From positions 1 to 64,000 of the forward strand of contig JANYHK010000109.1 of assembly GCA_025359105.1 (NCBI GenBank): a stretch of 64,000 bases of DNA, given 5' to 3'. The DNA comes from Myxococcales bacterium (GTDB lineage: Bacteria > Myxococcota_A > Polyangia > Polyangiales > Polyangiaceae). The translations under genes and the position numbers were made by a program. Of the stretch, positions 17,979 through 27,061 are shown piece after piece; the stretch's first letter is position 1; the number at the start of each line of letters is the position of its first letter. The notes beneath the pieces were generated by a model. The model made no database searches. It saw only the letters and a list, made by a program, of their open reading frames with translations, and had not been told where the DNA came from.

Positions 17979-18404
17979 ATGGCCGACACGGAAAGGTTCG
18001 CGCGCGCGGTTCAGGTCGTTGCTCGAGGTCTCGGGCGCATCAGCCGGGAGCGGGCGCGCGCGGGTGACGTCACCGCCCAGCAGGCGGAGACGCTGCAGCT
18101 CATCCTCGAGCGAGGCGCGGTGTCCACGTCGACGCTCGCCGTGATGCTCGGCATCGACCCGTCGACCGCCAGCCGCAATCTCTCGGGCCTCGAGCGCGCC
18201 GGCCTCATCACGCGCAAAAAGGGCACCGACGACGGGCGACAGACCGACGTGCGCCTCACGCCGCGCGGCAAGCGCGCGGCCGATGCGGTGAACGAAGAGT
18301 CGATCCAGGCCCTCGGCCTCGTCCTCGAGAAGCTGCCGCGCGCCGAGCGTGGGCGGGTGCTCGACGCGCTCGACGTGCTCGCGCGGACGCTCGAGGGACG
18401 CTGA
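17979..18404 (+). CDS. MarR family transcriptional regulator
   Basis: The 141-residue protein has the MarR fold. An N-terminal dimerisation helix is followed by a winged helix-turn-helix at about 45-100: STSTLAVMLGIDPSTASRN is the recognition unit and GTDDGRQTDVRLTPRG is the wing with the conserved D-x-R. C-terminal helices complete the dimer interface. It is divergent from the fatty acid hydroxylase gene, and a perfect 8-7-8 palindrome lies between them, so autoregulation and control of the hydroxylase by a lipid-like or phenolic ligand are likely. The ligand is unknown. Confidence 0.9.
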   Translation: MADTERFARAVQVVARGLGRISRERARAGDVTAQQAETLQLILERGAVSTSTLAVMLGIDPSTASRNLSGLERAGLITRKKGTDDGRQTDVRLTPRGKRAADAVNEESIQALGLVLEKLPRAERGRVLDALDVLARTLEGR

Positions 18405-18454
18405 GCGCCCCTCGAGCGGCGCAGCATCACCCGACCGTCACATGTGAATGGGCG

Positions 18455-21400
18455 CTACTGCGACGGGAAGCCGTCGATGACGAACGTCTTTCCGACGGTG
18501 ACCTCGCCGCCCGAGAACGGGGCCATGCGGATGGACCGGAAGCGGTTCGAGACGCAGTTGCCCACCGGGGTGCCGGCGAAGGGCGCGTCGATCGACACGC
18601 GCGTGACCGAGCCGGTCGGTGAGAACGTGACGAGGGCCCTACCCGATCCGGTGGGGCCGTTCTCGTCGACGCAGCTGCGCGCCGAGCTCGCCGCGCCGGA
18701 GAGCAGGCGCGCGGCGGTGCTGCGATCGAACGGCGGCGCGCCGGTGACGGTCGCGTCCTGGCCGACGTCGTCGACGGGGACGAGGTTCGACTCCATGCGC
18801 ACGTCCACGCGGGCGAGCTGGAGGCGGCTCTGACCCGACGGGAACGTGAAGGGCACGGTCTGGGTGAGGCCGAGAGCGCGCACCGCGAGTGAACCGCTCA
18901 CCGCGGCAGTGCTGCCGCTCGCGCGGACGAGCTCGACGACGAACGGGCCGGTCGCCCCCGACGACAGCGCGAGGGACTCGCGCGACTTGCTGGTCGCCCC
19001 CTCGACACGGACGCCCTTGGCGCGGCTCGCCCACGCGGCGCGCGTTCCGTTCGGATCCAGGATCGAGACGTCGAGGTCGACGTCGGCGCCGGAGTCCCAC
19101 GTCGCGGTGACGACGAAGTCACCGTTCACTGCGACGTCGGCCTTGGTGCTGGAGGCGTCGACCTTGGCGGCGGCCGCGGCGACGGCGACGCGGGCAGCGT
19201 CGTCCTTCATGCCCGCGAGCCAGCGGTCGGCGGCCACGCCTCGGCCGCGCGCGCGCTCGCAGAGGACGGCGCGCGCGACGGACTCGGGGTCGGCGGGCCG
19301 GAGCTCGGCGGCGGCCACGCGGAAGACGCACGCCTCGGGTTTGCCTGCGCGCTCATGGGCGCCGGCGATGGTGGCGGCGAGCAGCCCCGCGTCGTTCGTG
19401 GAGAGCGCGGGGGCGGCGAGCGCGCCGCCCAGGATGCGTAGCGCGCCCTCCCGGTCGCCCTGGCGGGCGGTGAGATCGGCGCGCGCGGCGATCGCGTCGG
19501 CGTCGAGGGGATCGCGCGTCGACCACTTGCCGAGCAGCTCGCCCAGCTCGTCGAGCTGACCGCTGACGGCGAGCAGGCGCGCGAGCTCGCGGTGCCGTCC
19601 GCGCTCGTCGGGCGCGGCCTGGAGGGCCGTGCGCGCCGCGGCGAGCTTGTCGCTGGCGACCGCCGGGGCTCCGTCGGCGAAGATCTGCGCCTTGCGGAAC
19701 CAGACACGCTTCATGAACTGGCCGCCGCCGATCCGGCCGACCGGCCGCCGCCAGCGCGAGTTGGGCGCCGCGGTGCTCGTCGCCGCCGGCGCGGGGTCGC
19801 GACGAAGCTCCTTCTTGTCACGCTCGCGGGGCTCGTCGTCGGCCGCGAGCGGATCGTTCGGCTGGTTGCTCGGCTTGGTTGCTGCCTTCGCCGGAGGCGG
19901 CGGAGGCGCGGCCTGGGGCAAAGGAGCGCCCGCCGAGGAGCGCAGCGCGTCGGCGAGGCTTCCCCCGCTGAGGTCTCCGCCCTTGGTGCCGGCGCTACCG
20001 AAGCCCTGGCCGCTGCCGCCACCACCGGCGCCGTAGCCGTTGGCCGCCGCCTGAGACTCGTCGGAAGGCGTCGCGGGCGCGAGCGTGGCCACGTCGGTGC
20101 CGCTCGCGGCCAGGTCTCCGGTCCACGTCTGCGCGCGCTGCGCGCGGTCTATCCCGAACGCCTGGAACATGGCCTCGCTCTCGAGCACGAGGAGCGAGGT
20201 GAAGCGGCTCGGCACCGCGTGGCGGCGTGACAGCGTGACCAGCTCGGCACGCGCCGACTCTCCGCCGTCGCGCTCGCGATCGGCGATCCGCGCCGCGGCG
20301 TACAGGCGCGGCACGAACGCGTTGCCTGCGTCGCCGACGACGCGCACGTCGAGGGGGTATTTCGCCTCGAACGGCTCGCCGCCGACCTTGCCCTTGAGCG
20401 TCGCGTCGCCTTGCACGTGATCGCCGGTGACGCGCGCGAGGATGATTCGCTCTTCGCCCGCCCTGATGGGCGCGAAGACCGTCGGGGCCGCGTCGTGCAG
20501 GCCCGGCGGGAGGTCCAGCGTGACGTCGCGGAGCGTCGTCCCGTAGGTCGCGTTCAGGACGTCGAGCGCGGCCGTCTCGAGGCGCTCGCCGGGCTGGTAG
20601 GGCACGAGCACCCCTCCCCCGCCGCGCGCGACCTCCTCGAGGAGGCGAACGTCGGCGTCGGCGCCGACCGGAACGGTCACGACCTCGGCGCGGCCGTCGG
20701 GGAGCGCGTCGCTCACCTCCGGGGCGATCGCCCCCATGCGGTGGTACCCGGCCGAGGCGATGCCCGCCGACACCACGACGACGCGCAGGTCACGGGCTTG
20801 CTCGTGACCTGTCGTCGACGCTGCGGCGCGCACCGCGCCGACGACGTCGCTGGCGCCGTCCGGGATCACGCCGGCAAGGAAAGCATCGGCGTCGTGCGCC
20901 GCGCCGGAGCCCGGCGCCTTGAACCCACCGGGCATCGCGCGACACGTGACGTCGCAGGCGAGGACGGTGACCTTGTCGCGGCGATCCATCTCCTGCACGA
21001 CCTGCACCGCGAGCTGGCGCGCGCGCTTGAAGCGCTCGCCGAACATCGCGCGGCCCGCGTCGACGACGATGACCTGATCGCGCGGGCGGGTGTCGGCCCA
21101 CTTGGGGAGCTTCGGGCGAAGCGCGATCGCGACATACCCGTCCTCCGGTGTCTTGACGGTCGTGTCGGCGAAGCCGTACGCGCTCGCGTCGGTCGCGCGA
21201 TCGGCGAGGCCGTACTCGAGCGTGAGATCGCCCGACGGAGTGAAGCCCGTCATCGTCTGCGCGAAGCGCTCGGTTTGCGGCTTGCCGTCGCCGCCGCCCT
21301 GCGACCGCGTCAGCTCGTAGCCACGGACCTTCACGCCGGTCTTGGGATCGGCGCCGGTCACCTGGACGTCTACCGCGAACGTGTCGATCTTCATGTCGCT

Positions 21401-22906
21401 CGCCGTCGACTGCGGCAACGGGTACGTGTAGCGGCGCACGCCGGCGACGGGCGCGATGGTCTCCGTGTACGCGATGACGACCCGCCGCGCGCCGCGCTTG
21501 GGGATCGGGAAAATCTTCAGTTCGAAGCGCCCGCCGCGCTGCCACTCGAGGAGCGCCGGATCGTGCCAGGGGCCGGGGACCCAGATGATCTCCTCGCGCG
21601 GCCTCGGCGTCTTGGGCGCCGCGTTCTGGATGGCCCCGCGCCAGATCGCCGCGGCCTTGGCCTTGTCGATGAACTCGCCGTCGAGGAGCTTCCCGTCCAC
21701 CTCCAGCGCCAGCCGCTCGATCTGCGCGCCCGGCGGCAGCGGAAAGCGGTAGATGCCCTCGAGCACGTCGTCGGTGTCGTTGGTGAAGACCTCGTCCAGC
21801 TCGGTGCGCGCGACGTTGCCGACGACGCGGATCTTGGCAGAGTGGCTGGTGAGGCGGACGGCGTGGTCCTTCTCCGTCGTGCTCCCCGGCTTTTTCGCGC
21901 GGAGCTCGCCGAGGCCGCTGACCGAGCCGTCGGTGTCCTCGTTGTGCCCGAGCCCGACGCCGAGCTCTCCTTCGAACGCGACGCGCTGCGCGAGATCGTT
22001 GGCGGGCGCCACGTCGATACGAGCGCCGCGCACGAGCTGCGCCTCCTGGCCTGCGTTCACCTGGACCGGTGTACCCGAAGCGTCCGTGACCTCGACGACG
22101 CCGCGGAGGACCTCGACGCTGGCGTGATCCTCGGAGGCGGTGACGGTGAGCTTCGTGCCGAGCACGTTGACGATCCCTTGCGGGACGACGAACTTCGCCG
22201 TGGGGGCGCCGTCGAGGTGCGCGACGTCGGCGACGATGGCTCCGTCTTTGAGCGAGGCGGTGCGCGGCGCCTGGCCGATCTCGAGATCGGTCGCGCGATC
22301 GAGGACGATCTGCGTGCCGTCGTCGAGCTCGATGCGCGCGCGGGTGCGTGGATCGGTGACGACGTGCCAGCCCGCCTTGATCTCCTGACCCTCGGCGAGC
22401 GGCGTCTGCTTGCCGTTGAGGAGCGTCGCCGTGAGGCCACCGGTCTTGTCGGCGCCGCTGCGCGTGACCTTGCCGACCTTGCCGTGCCACGCCCGCGCAG
22501 CGGCGGCGCGCGGGCTCTTCTGCCAGTCGGCGGCCTTGATGCCCACACCGATGCCCGTGGAAATGCCGACGACGGCGGCGAGGCCGAGGAGGAGCGGCTT
22601 CCAGCGCAGCTTCCGTCCCGCGCGCGCGGCCGGCGGCGTGACGACGACGTCGGGCCCTTTCGCCGTGCGCAAGCGCGCGTGGCTCTCGCGGCCGGCGGCT
22701 TGCCCGAGGCGGGCCTCGATCCGGCGCGCGAGCTCGGGCGGCGCCTCGTAGTCGGCGCCGGCCTGGGCGACGGTTCGGCCGATGCGCCCGGCGTCGTGCC
22801 GCGCGTCACGACACGTGTCGCAGGTGGCGACGTGGGCGACGAGCACGTCGGGGGCGGTGCCGTCGAGGACACCCAGGAGATCTTCGTCGATGCGCGTGCA
22901 GCCCAT
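18455..22906 (-). CDS. Zinc-finger/FecR/VIT/vWA protein with AgmX/PglI-type tail
   Basis: The 1483-residue protein, in order: an anti-sigma-type zinc finger (H25-x3-C29-x2-C32); a membrane helix at ~104-122; a FecR domain (~175-300); a VIT domain (~345-480, with YRFPLPPGA); a vWA domain (~610-790) whose metal site is degenerate (DAGRA instead of DxSxS); a Pro/Gly-rich linker; a helical TPR-like part (~1080-1260); a beta domain; and a C-terminal region with GPTGSGRALVTFSPTGSV and FAGTPVGNCV. That last region matches the AgmX/PglI (myxo_SS_tail) domain of gliding and sporulation proteins. It is translationally coupled to the ECF sigma gene (stop and start overlap in GTGATCATG), so the N-terminus is probably the cognate anti-sigma. 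I prefer the ATG over the GTG six bases earlier because of GGAGG spacing. Confidence 0.85.
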   Translation of the reverse strand: MGCTRIDEDLLGVLDGTAPDVLVAHVATCDTCRDARHDAGRIGRTVAQAGADYEAPPELARRIEARLGQAAGRESHARLRTAKGPDVVVTPPAARAGRKLRWKPLLLGLAAVVGISTGIGVGIKAADWQKSPRAAAARAWHGKVGKVTRSGADKTGGLTATLLNGKQTPLAEGQEIKAGWHVVTDPRTRARIELDDGTQIVLDRATDLEIGQAPRTASLKDGAIVADVAHLDGAPTAKFVVPQGIVNVLGTKLTVTASEDHASVEVLRGVVEVTDASGTPVQVNAGQEAQLVRGARIDVAPANDLAQRVAFEGELGVGLGHNEDTDGSVSGLGELRAKKPGSTTEKDHAVRLTSHSAKIRVVGNVARTELDEVFTNDTDDVLEGIYRFPLPPGAQIERLALEVDGKLLDGEFIDKAKAAAIWRGAIQNAAPKTPRPREEIIWVPGPWHDPALLEWQRGGRFELKIFPIPKRGARRVVIAYTETIAPVAGVRRYTYPLPQSTASDMKIDTFAVDVQVTGADPKTGVKVRGYELTRSQGGGDGKPQTERFAQTMTGFTPSGDLTLEYGLADRATDASAYGFADTTVKTPEDGYVAIALRPKLPKWADTRPRDQVIVVDAGRAMFGERFKRARQLAVQVVQEMDRRDKVTVLACDVTCRAMPGGFKAPGSGAAHDADAFLAGVIPDGASDVVGAVRAAASTTGHEQARDLRVVVVSAGIASAGYHRMGAIAPEVSDALPDGRAEVVTVPVGADADVRLLEEVARGGGGVLVPYQPGERLETAALDVLNATYGTTLRDVTLDLPPGLHDAAPTVFAPIRAGEERIILARVTGDHVQGDATLKGKVGGEPFEAKYPLDVRVVGDAGNAFVPRLYAAARIADRERDGGESARAELVTLSRRHAVPSRFTSLLVLESEAMFQAFGIDRAQRAQTWTGDLAASGTDVATLAPATPSDESQAAANGYGAGGGGSGQGFGSAGTKGGDLSGGSLADALRSSAGAPLPQAAPPPPPAKAATKPSNQPNDPLAADDEPRERDKKELRRDPAPAATSTAAPNSRWRRPVGRIGGGQFMKRVWFRKAQIFADGAPAVASDKLAAARTALQAAPDERGRHRELARLLAVSGQLDELGELLGKWSTRDPLDADAIAARADLTARQGDREGALRILGGALAAPALSTNDAGLLAATIAGAHERAGKPEACVFRVAAAELRPADPESVARAVLCERARGRGVAADRWLAGMKDDAARVAVAAAAAKVDASSTKADVAVNGDFVVTATWDSGADVDLDVSILDPNGTRAAWASRAKGVRVEGATSKSRESLALSSGATGPFVVELVRASGSTAAVSGSLAVRALGLTQTVPFTFPSGQSRLQLARVDVRMESNLVPVDDVGQDATVTGAPPFDRSTAARLLSGAASSARSCVDENGPTGSGRALVTFSPTGSVTRVSIDAPFAGTPVGNCVSNRFRSIRMAPFSGGEVTVGKTFVIDGFPSQ

Positions 22907-22908
22907 GA

Positions 22909-23415
22909 TCACGATCCCTCCGCGAGCAACGCCCGCAGCTTCGACAGTCCCCGGTTCACGCGCTCGCGCGCGGTCTTCTCGTCGACGCGCGCGGCTTGCG
23001 CGACGTCAGGTAGCGTCAGCCCGGCGACGAAGCGGAGGACGACCGCGTCGCGCTCCGTCGGCGGCAGGTCGAGGAGCGCCTGCCGCGTTCGCCCCACCGT
23101 GGTGACGGGGGCGCGCTGCGTGTCGGCGAAGTCGTCCCCGAGAGGCTTGGTCGTGGTGACCGAAGCCTCGAGCCGACGTGCGCACACGCGCTGCGCCACG
23201 CCGAAGAGCCAGCCGCGCAGCGTCCCATCCGTTCCCCGCTGTGCCATCCCCTCGATGGCCTCGACGAACGTCTCTTCGACGGCCGCCTGGGCGCTGGGCG
23301 CGTTTCCAAGCCAGGCCATGCACGCCCGGCCGATCGCGTCTCCGTGCTCCTCGACGAGCGCATCATGTCGACTGCCGTCGTCGGGAAGCGTGCCGTCCGG
23401 ACGTTCTGCGTGCAT
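22909..23415 (-). CDS. ECF-type RNA polymerase sigma factor
   Basis: The 168-residue sigma-70 family protein shows region 2 (helix with FVEAIEGMAQRG, then TLRGWLFGVAQRVCARR, which contacts the -10 element) and region 4 (LPPTERDAVVLRFVAGLTLP, DVAQAARVDEKTARERVNRG helix-turn-helix). There is no region 1.1 or 3, so it belongs to the extracytoplasmic function group. The ATG at 23415 has GGAGG eight bases upstream; a GTG 48 bases earlier is possible. The next gene begins within its stop codon and has an N-terminal zinc finger of the anti-sigma type. Confidence 0.92.
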   Translation of the reverse strand: MHAERPDGTLPDDGSRHDALVEEHGDAIGRACMAWLGNAPSAQAAVEETFVEAIEGMAQRGTDGTLRGWLFGVAQRVCARRLEASVTTTKPLGDDFADTQRAPVTTVGRTRQALLDLPPTERDAVVLRFVAGLTLPDVAQAARVDEKTARERVNRGLSKLRALLAEGS

Positions 23416-23532
23416 CACGTGGTCCTCCACCTCTCGACGGTATCCGCTGGCCGGGGTCGTCACCGCTGAAGACGCGGCAGGTGGGCAAACGATCTCTACG
23501 GCCAGCGGTTCCGCGGTAGCATCCAGCGCGTT

Positions 23533-25764
23533 TTGCGCCTTTCCGCGAACCTGCCCGCCTCAGCCGCCGTGGAACGCGCCGCGTTTCGTGTCGCGGTGGC
23601 CGCTTGGGTGGCCTTTGGATGTGTGGCCTTGTGGGAGATTACCGCACCACTAGCGGGGGGCCACAACGCGGCCGGCGCGTCGTTCGTCATCGGCGGCGAA
23701 GAGATGGCCCGCTGGAGCGCGTTCACCACGGTCTTCAACTACTCGGTCGCGAAGCCCGGCCCCGAGGTCGCCTACGCCCACCACCCGTGGGGCCTGACGA
23801 TGATCTCGGCGCTGATCTTCAAGCTCGTCGGCCACGGATGGCTCGCGACGCGACTCCCCGCGGTGATCCTGAGCGTGCTGACGCCGCCGCTCCTTTATCG
23901 AGTGGGCCGCGCGCTCTTCGGTGTCCTCCCCGCGGCGGTCGCCAGCATCGTCTTCGTGGTCGTGCCGATCGATCTGGCGTTTTCGAACTTCTGGAACCTC
24001 GAGGTGCCGACGATCTTCTTCGGCCTCGTCTTCACGCTCGGGACGATTCGCTTCTGGCAAACGTGGAAGGCGGGCCCGATGGCCCTCTCGGTCGCGGGCG
24101 CGCTCCTCGTCTCGCACATCGACTGGGACGGCGCGGTGCTCGTGGCGGCGTTCGTGCTCTTCGCGTTCGTGCGCGGTTACGTCGTCCCGCGCCGGTGGTT
24201 CGGGCGTCTGAACGAGCGGCAGCACGCGCGGTGGTTCGCCCTCACGGTGGCCGTGACCGTGGGGACGGTCCTCTTCTACATCGTGCTCTTCTCGAAGCTG
24301 GGGCGGATGCAGGATCTGCTCGACAGCTACACCAATCGCACCCAGGGCGTGGACACGCCGATCCCGCTTCTGCTGCGCGGCCGCCGGCTGCTGTGGCTCT
24401 ACTGGATGCTGACGCCGCTGGGGCTCTGGGCGGGCGGCCTCGGGCTCTTCGTCGGAATCGCCCGGCTCACGCGACGAGAGCCGACCGGCATCGTGGTGCC
24501 GGCATGGGCCGCCGCCGCCGCGTTCGAGTACTTCGTCTTCAAGCAGGGCGCGGACACGCATATCTTCTGGCCGCACGTCGCCAGCGTGGGCATCGCGCTC
24601 GGCGCCGGGGAGCTGGCGGCGGCCCTGCTCCGCGCCCGGGGTCGCGCGATCGAACGCGCGACTCCGGAGCGGCTCGCGCGGATCCGGAAGACGACCGCGG
24701 TCCTCGTCGGCATCGTGATCCTTCTGCCGCTCGCGCTGATGACGCGCGTGGCGTTTCCGCTGCTATGGCAGGCGCGCTTGACTGCGGGCCGCTTCGACGA
24801 AGGGGGTCGCTCTACCGACACGGAACGCGACAAGGCCGTGGCCATCGCGTGGGCGTCGGCGCGGGTGCCGCGCACATCGACCGTGCTCCTCTCGTCGAGC
24901 GTGGCGTTCACGCCGGCCTGCGTGTACGCGGCGGATCGCGCTGTCACGATCGTCGACAAGCCGTGGGACCCGCCGCCGAAGGACGTGACCGAGGGGATCC
25001 TCCTCGCCGACGTCCGCAAGCTCTCGGCGTCGGACGCGCGCATCCTCGCCGCACGCTACGCCGTGAGGGCCGCCGGGCCGTTCTGGCGCGTGGACCGGCT
25101 CGGCCCCGCGGCGCCGTTCGTGGCGATGCGCGTGGAGGAGCGCTTTGCGGTCGGCCTCGAGCGCCTCGGCCTGGCGACCGACGTGGTGCGCGCCGTGGTC
25201 GACGAGGAGGACCCATGGGCGACCTGGGAGTGGCGCGTGCACCTCGGCCAGCTGGCGACGACCCCGACCACCGAGCCCGCCACCTTGGAAGAGCTGCGTG
25301 CCGCGCACAACGCCGCCGTGCTCCGGGGCGACGCCGCGCGCGTGAGCTCCTTGCGCGCGCAACTCGAAGCGCTCCTGACGGACAGGACGGCGCGCGCATA
25401 CACCAACGACCTGGAGCTCGTCGGCGTTCGCCTCGAGCCGGGGCCTCCTCAGGTGATGACGCTTCTTTGGTACGCAGGACCCGCGTACGTTCCCGTCGAC
25501 GCGCAATATGTCGTGCGCTCGCGCGTCATCAAGGCGCCGCGCATCTGGCCGACGCTCGTGGATCCGAACGAGAAGCTGGCCTCGACCGCTCCGGCGATGG
25601 GGCCCTCGCTCTACCGGCCGCTCTTTCTCTACGCGCAGCGGTTCGTCGTCCAGGAGCGGATCGGGACCGAGCGCTTCTACGGGCTCTTCCTCGCCGACGC
25701 CGACGGCGTCGTGGCACCGGCCCTGGCGACAGGCGCTCCGAGCACGACATTGGCGCTCTTCTGA
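23533..25764 (+). CDS. GT39-like membrane glycosyltransferase
   Basis: The 743-residue protein has about nine membrane helices in the first ~430 residues and a soluble C-terminal domain. The first outside loop has the acidic motif GGEEMARW and the HHPWG segment, and later helices follow the PMT_2/ArnT pattern (WLATRLPAVILSVLTPPLLY), as in lipid-linked-sugar glycosyltransferases of family 39/83. It would transfer a sugar from a polyprenyl phosphate donor at the periplasmic face; the acceptor is unknown. The start is a TTG; no ATG occurs before residue ~58, which would remove the first membrane helix, so the TTG is preferred. Divergent from the sigma factor gene. Confidence 0.75.
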   Translation: MRLSANLPASAAVERAAFRVAVAAWVAFGCVALWEITAPLAGGHNAAGASFVIGGEEMARWSAFTTVFNYSVAKPGPEVAYAHHPWGLTMISALIFKLVGHGWLATRLPAVILSVLTPPLLYRVGRALFGVLPAAVASIVFVVVPIDLAFSNFWNLEVPTIFFGLVFTLGTIRFWQTWKAGPMALSVAGALLVSHIDWDGAVLVAAFVLFAFVRGYVVPRRWFGRLNERQHARWFALTVAVTVGTVLFYIVLFSKLGRMQDLLDSYTNRTQGVDTPIPLLLRGRRLLWLYWMLTPLGLWAGGLGLFVGIARLTRREPTGIVVPAWAAAAAFEYFVFKQGADTHIFWPHVASVGIALGAGELAAALLRARGRAIERATPERLARIRKTTAVLVGIVILLPLALMTRVAFPLLWQARLTAGRFDEGGRSTDTERDKAVAIAWASARVPRTSTVLLSSSVAFTPACVYAADRAVTIVDKPWDPPPKDVTEGILLADVRKLSASDARILAARYAVRAAGPFWRVDRLGPAAPFVAMRVEERFAVGLERLGLATDVVRAVVDEEDPWATWEWRVHLGQLATTPTTEPATLEELRAAHNAAVLRGDAARVSSLRAQLEALLTDRTARAYTNDLELVGVRLEPGPPQVMTLLWYAGPAYVPVDAQYVVRSRVIKAPRIWPTLVDPNEKLASTAPAMGPSLYRPLFLYAQRFVVQERIGTERFYGLFLADADGVVAPALATGAPSTTLALF

Positions 25765-25782
25765 GTCACCGCGCTCGTGGAG

Positions 25783-26112
25783 CTACCCCCCCGCTTTGCC
25801 ACCGGGCTTGTTGCCGCCCGCGAACAGATTTTCCTGTTTCATCACGCCGGGTATGTCATCCGCCGCCGGGCCGACCAGCACGCGCTCGCGCGCCAAGTCT
25901 GCCGCCATGAGCGGCTCGTTGTCATAGGCAAACGCCAGCGCCGACAGGACGCGCGCAGGCCCGAGCTGCGGGTAGCGCTTGAGGAGGGTCTCTACGGTGA
26001 TCCCGCGCCGGTGCCAGGACCAGAGGCGGCGAACCGGCACGCGGGTCCCCCGGACAACGGGGCTCCCTGAGAGCAAGTCTTCGCGCACCTCCACGTGCGG
26101 GTGGTGCACCAT
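25783..26112 (-). CDS. DUF433 domain protein (antitoxin-like)
   Basis: The 109-residue protein has the DUF433 signature: SGSPVVRGTRVPVRRLW, then a helix-turn-helix-like ITVETLLKRYPQLGPARVLS and AFAYDNEPLMAADL. DUF433 proteins often act as antitoxins next to a PIN-like toxin (DUF5615). No such toxin gene is adjacent here: the neighbours are a glycosyltransferase and a KGG-repeat protein. So this is an orphan or an unrelated regulator. A GTG start at 26133 would add seven residues. Confidence 0.8.
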   Translation of the reverse strand: MVHHPHVEVREDLLSGSPVVRGTRVPVRRLWSWHRRGITVETLLKRYPQLGPARVLSALAFAYDNEPLMAADLARERVLVGPAADDIPGVMKQENLFAGGNKPGGKAGG

Positions 26113-26283
26113 GACGGGGGGAAATCCACTCACCCAAAAGTGGTCGCGCCTTTCGCGCCGTGGGTCAACCCCCGACGCGAAGGCGCGGGGTCACGGGCGC
26201 GCGTGTGTCCAGCCGGTACCCATTCACCACGGGACACGGCTCACGTGCGCTGGATCACATGCGCTGGATCACGTTGCGTCGTT

Positions 26284-26601
26284 TCAGGTCGCCGGCGCGG
26301 ACTGCGGCGGCTGGCTGCCGGACCGACGACGCGCGTGCGGTGCGAGGCCGCCCTTGCGGCCCGCGGCGCGGGCTTCGTCCGCCGTGAACTCGTGGGCCGT
26401 GCCCGCTGCGTGAGCGGCTTTTCCACCCTTGCTGGCGATCTCGGCGACGAGCCGGGGGTCCATGGCCGCGAAGCCGCGACGCTGCTTCGGGCGCGGCGCT
26501 GCCGGCTGCGGAACGGCGCTCGCGTCGCTGGTGACGGTCGCGGCCGCGGTCTTCTGGGGGTCGTTGCTGGTGACATGCATGGTGGTGTCGTGGTCGTTCA
26601 T
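26284..26601 (-). CDS. KGG-repeat stress-type small protein
   Basis: This 105-residue hydrophilic protein carries two copies of the KGG motif in the order RGFAAMDP, EIASKGGKAAH and AAGRKGGLAPHARR. This matches the stress-induced acidophilic repeat (YciG/GsiB/ConE-like). Such proteins are intrinsically disordered and rise under desiccation, salt or stationary phase. The first ~40 residues are a Thr/Ala/Pro spacer. It lies alone; the gap upstream holds two copies of a 9-base sequence. Confidence 0.75.
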   Translation of the reverse strand: MNDHDTTMHVTSNDPQKTAAATVTSDASAVPQPAAPRPKQRRGFAAMDPRLVAEIASKGGKAAHAAGTAHEFTADEARAAGRKGGLAPHARRRSGSQPPQSAPAT

Positions 26602-26648
26602 GGCCTTGGTCTCATGCCTCTCGGGTTACTAACGATTGAGGGCGGGAA

Positions 26649-26703
26649 AGGTTCTGCACTTGTTTGGGGGTCTGAACTATTTTTCGAGGCGCTCAGGTTC
26701 TGC
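26649..26703. repeat. AGGTTCTGC direct repeat upstream of the KGG gene
   Basis: AGGTTCTGC occurs at 26649-26657 and again at 26695-26703. The 46-base separation between starts is about four helical turns. Both lie in the promoter region of the minus-strand KGG gene. Confidence 0.35.
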
Positions 26704-26746
26704 TTTTTCGCGTTTCGACACAGATGACAGTTTGGATGCCGCAGGG

Positions 26747-27061
26747 TCAGTTTAGGTAGCGCTTGGACAGCTGGCGGACGGCTTCTTCGGACGCTTTCAC
26801 GATCTGGGCCTGGACATCGGCGTCCGATGCCGCGCTGTCCACGAGAATGCCGAGTTGGCCGCCTTCCTCGAAAAGACCGCCCGGCTGCCCATTTCCTTCC
26901 GCGTCTTTACGTTCGTTCACACGCGCGTCGTCGTTCGTTGCAAAATCGATGGCTTGCACAGGCAGTGCGACCGTGCGGGAGCCCACGTGCACTTGCACGT
27001 AGCCGAGGAGACGAGACGTTTGCATCGCTCCACCGGTAGACGTCTGATTGCGGTCGCGCAT
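26747..27061 (-). CDS. Small conserved-looking hypothetical protein
   Basis: The protein has 104 residues. It begins with a polar stretch, then a strand-rich part (LLGYVQVHVGSRTVALPVQA), an acidic/charged loop and a C-terminal helix ending in EEAVRQLSKRYL. There is no signal peptide or membrane helix. A good AAGAAGG ribosome site lies five bases before the ATG. I do not recognise the family. Confidence 0.6.
   Translation of the reverse strand: MRDRNQTSTGGAMQTSRLLGYVQVHVGSRTVALPVQAIDFATNDDARVNERKDAEGNGQPGGLFEEGGQLGILVDSAASDADVQAQIVKASEEAVRQLSKRYLN

Noticed and set aside
20411-23653. 1080-codon plus-strand frame opposite the FecR/VIT/vWA gene
   Set aside because: No domain or start signal; its amino acid composition (Arg/Asp/Val/Gly rich) is typical of the antisense of a GC-rich gene.
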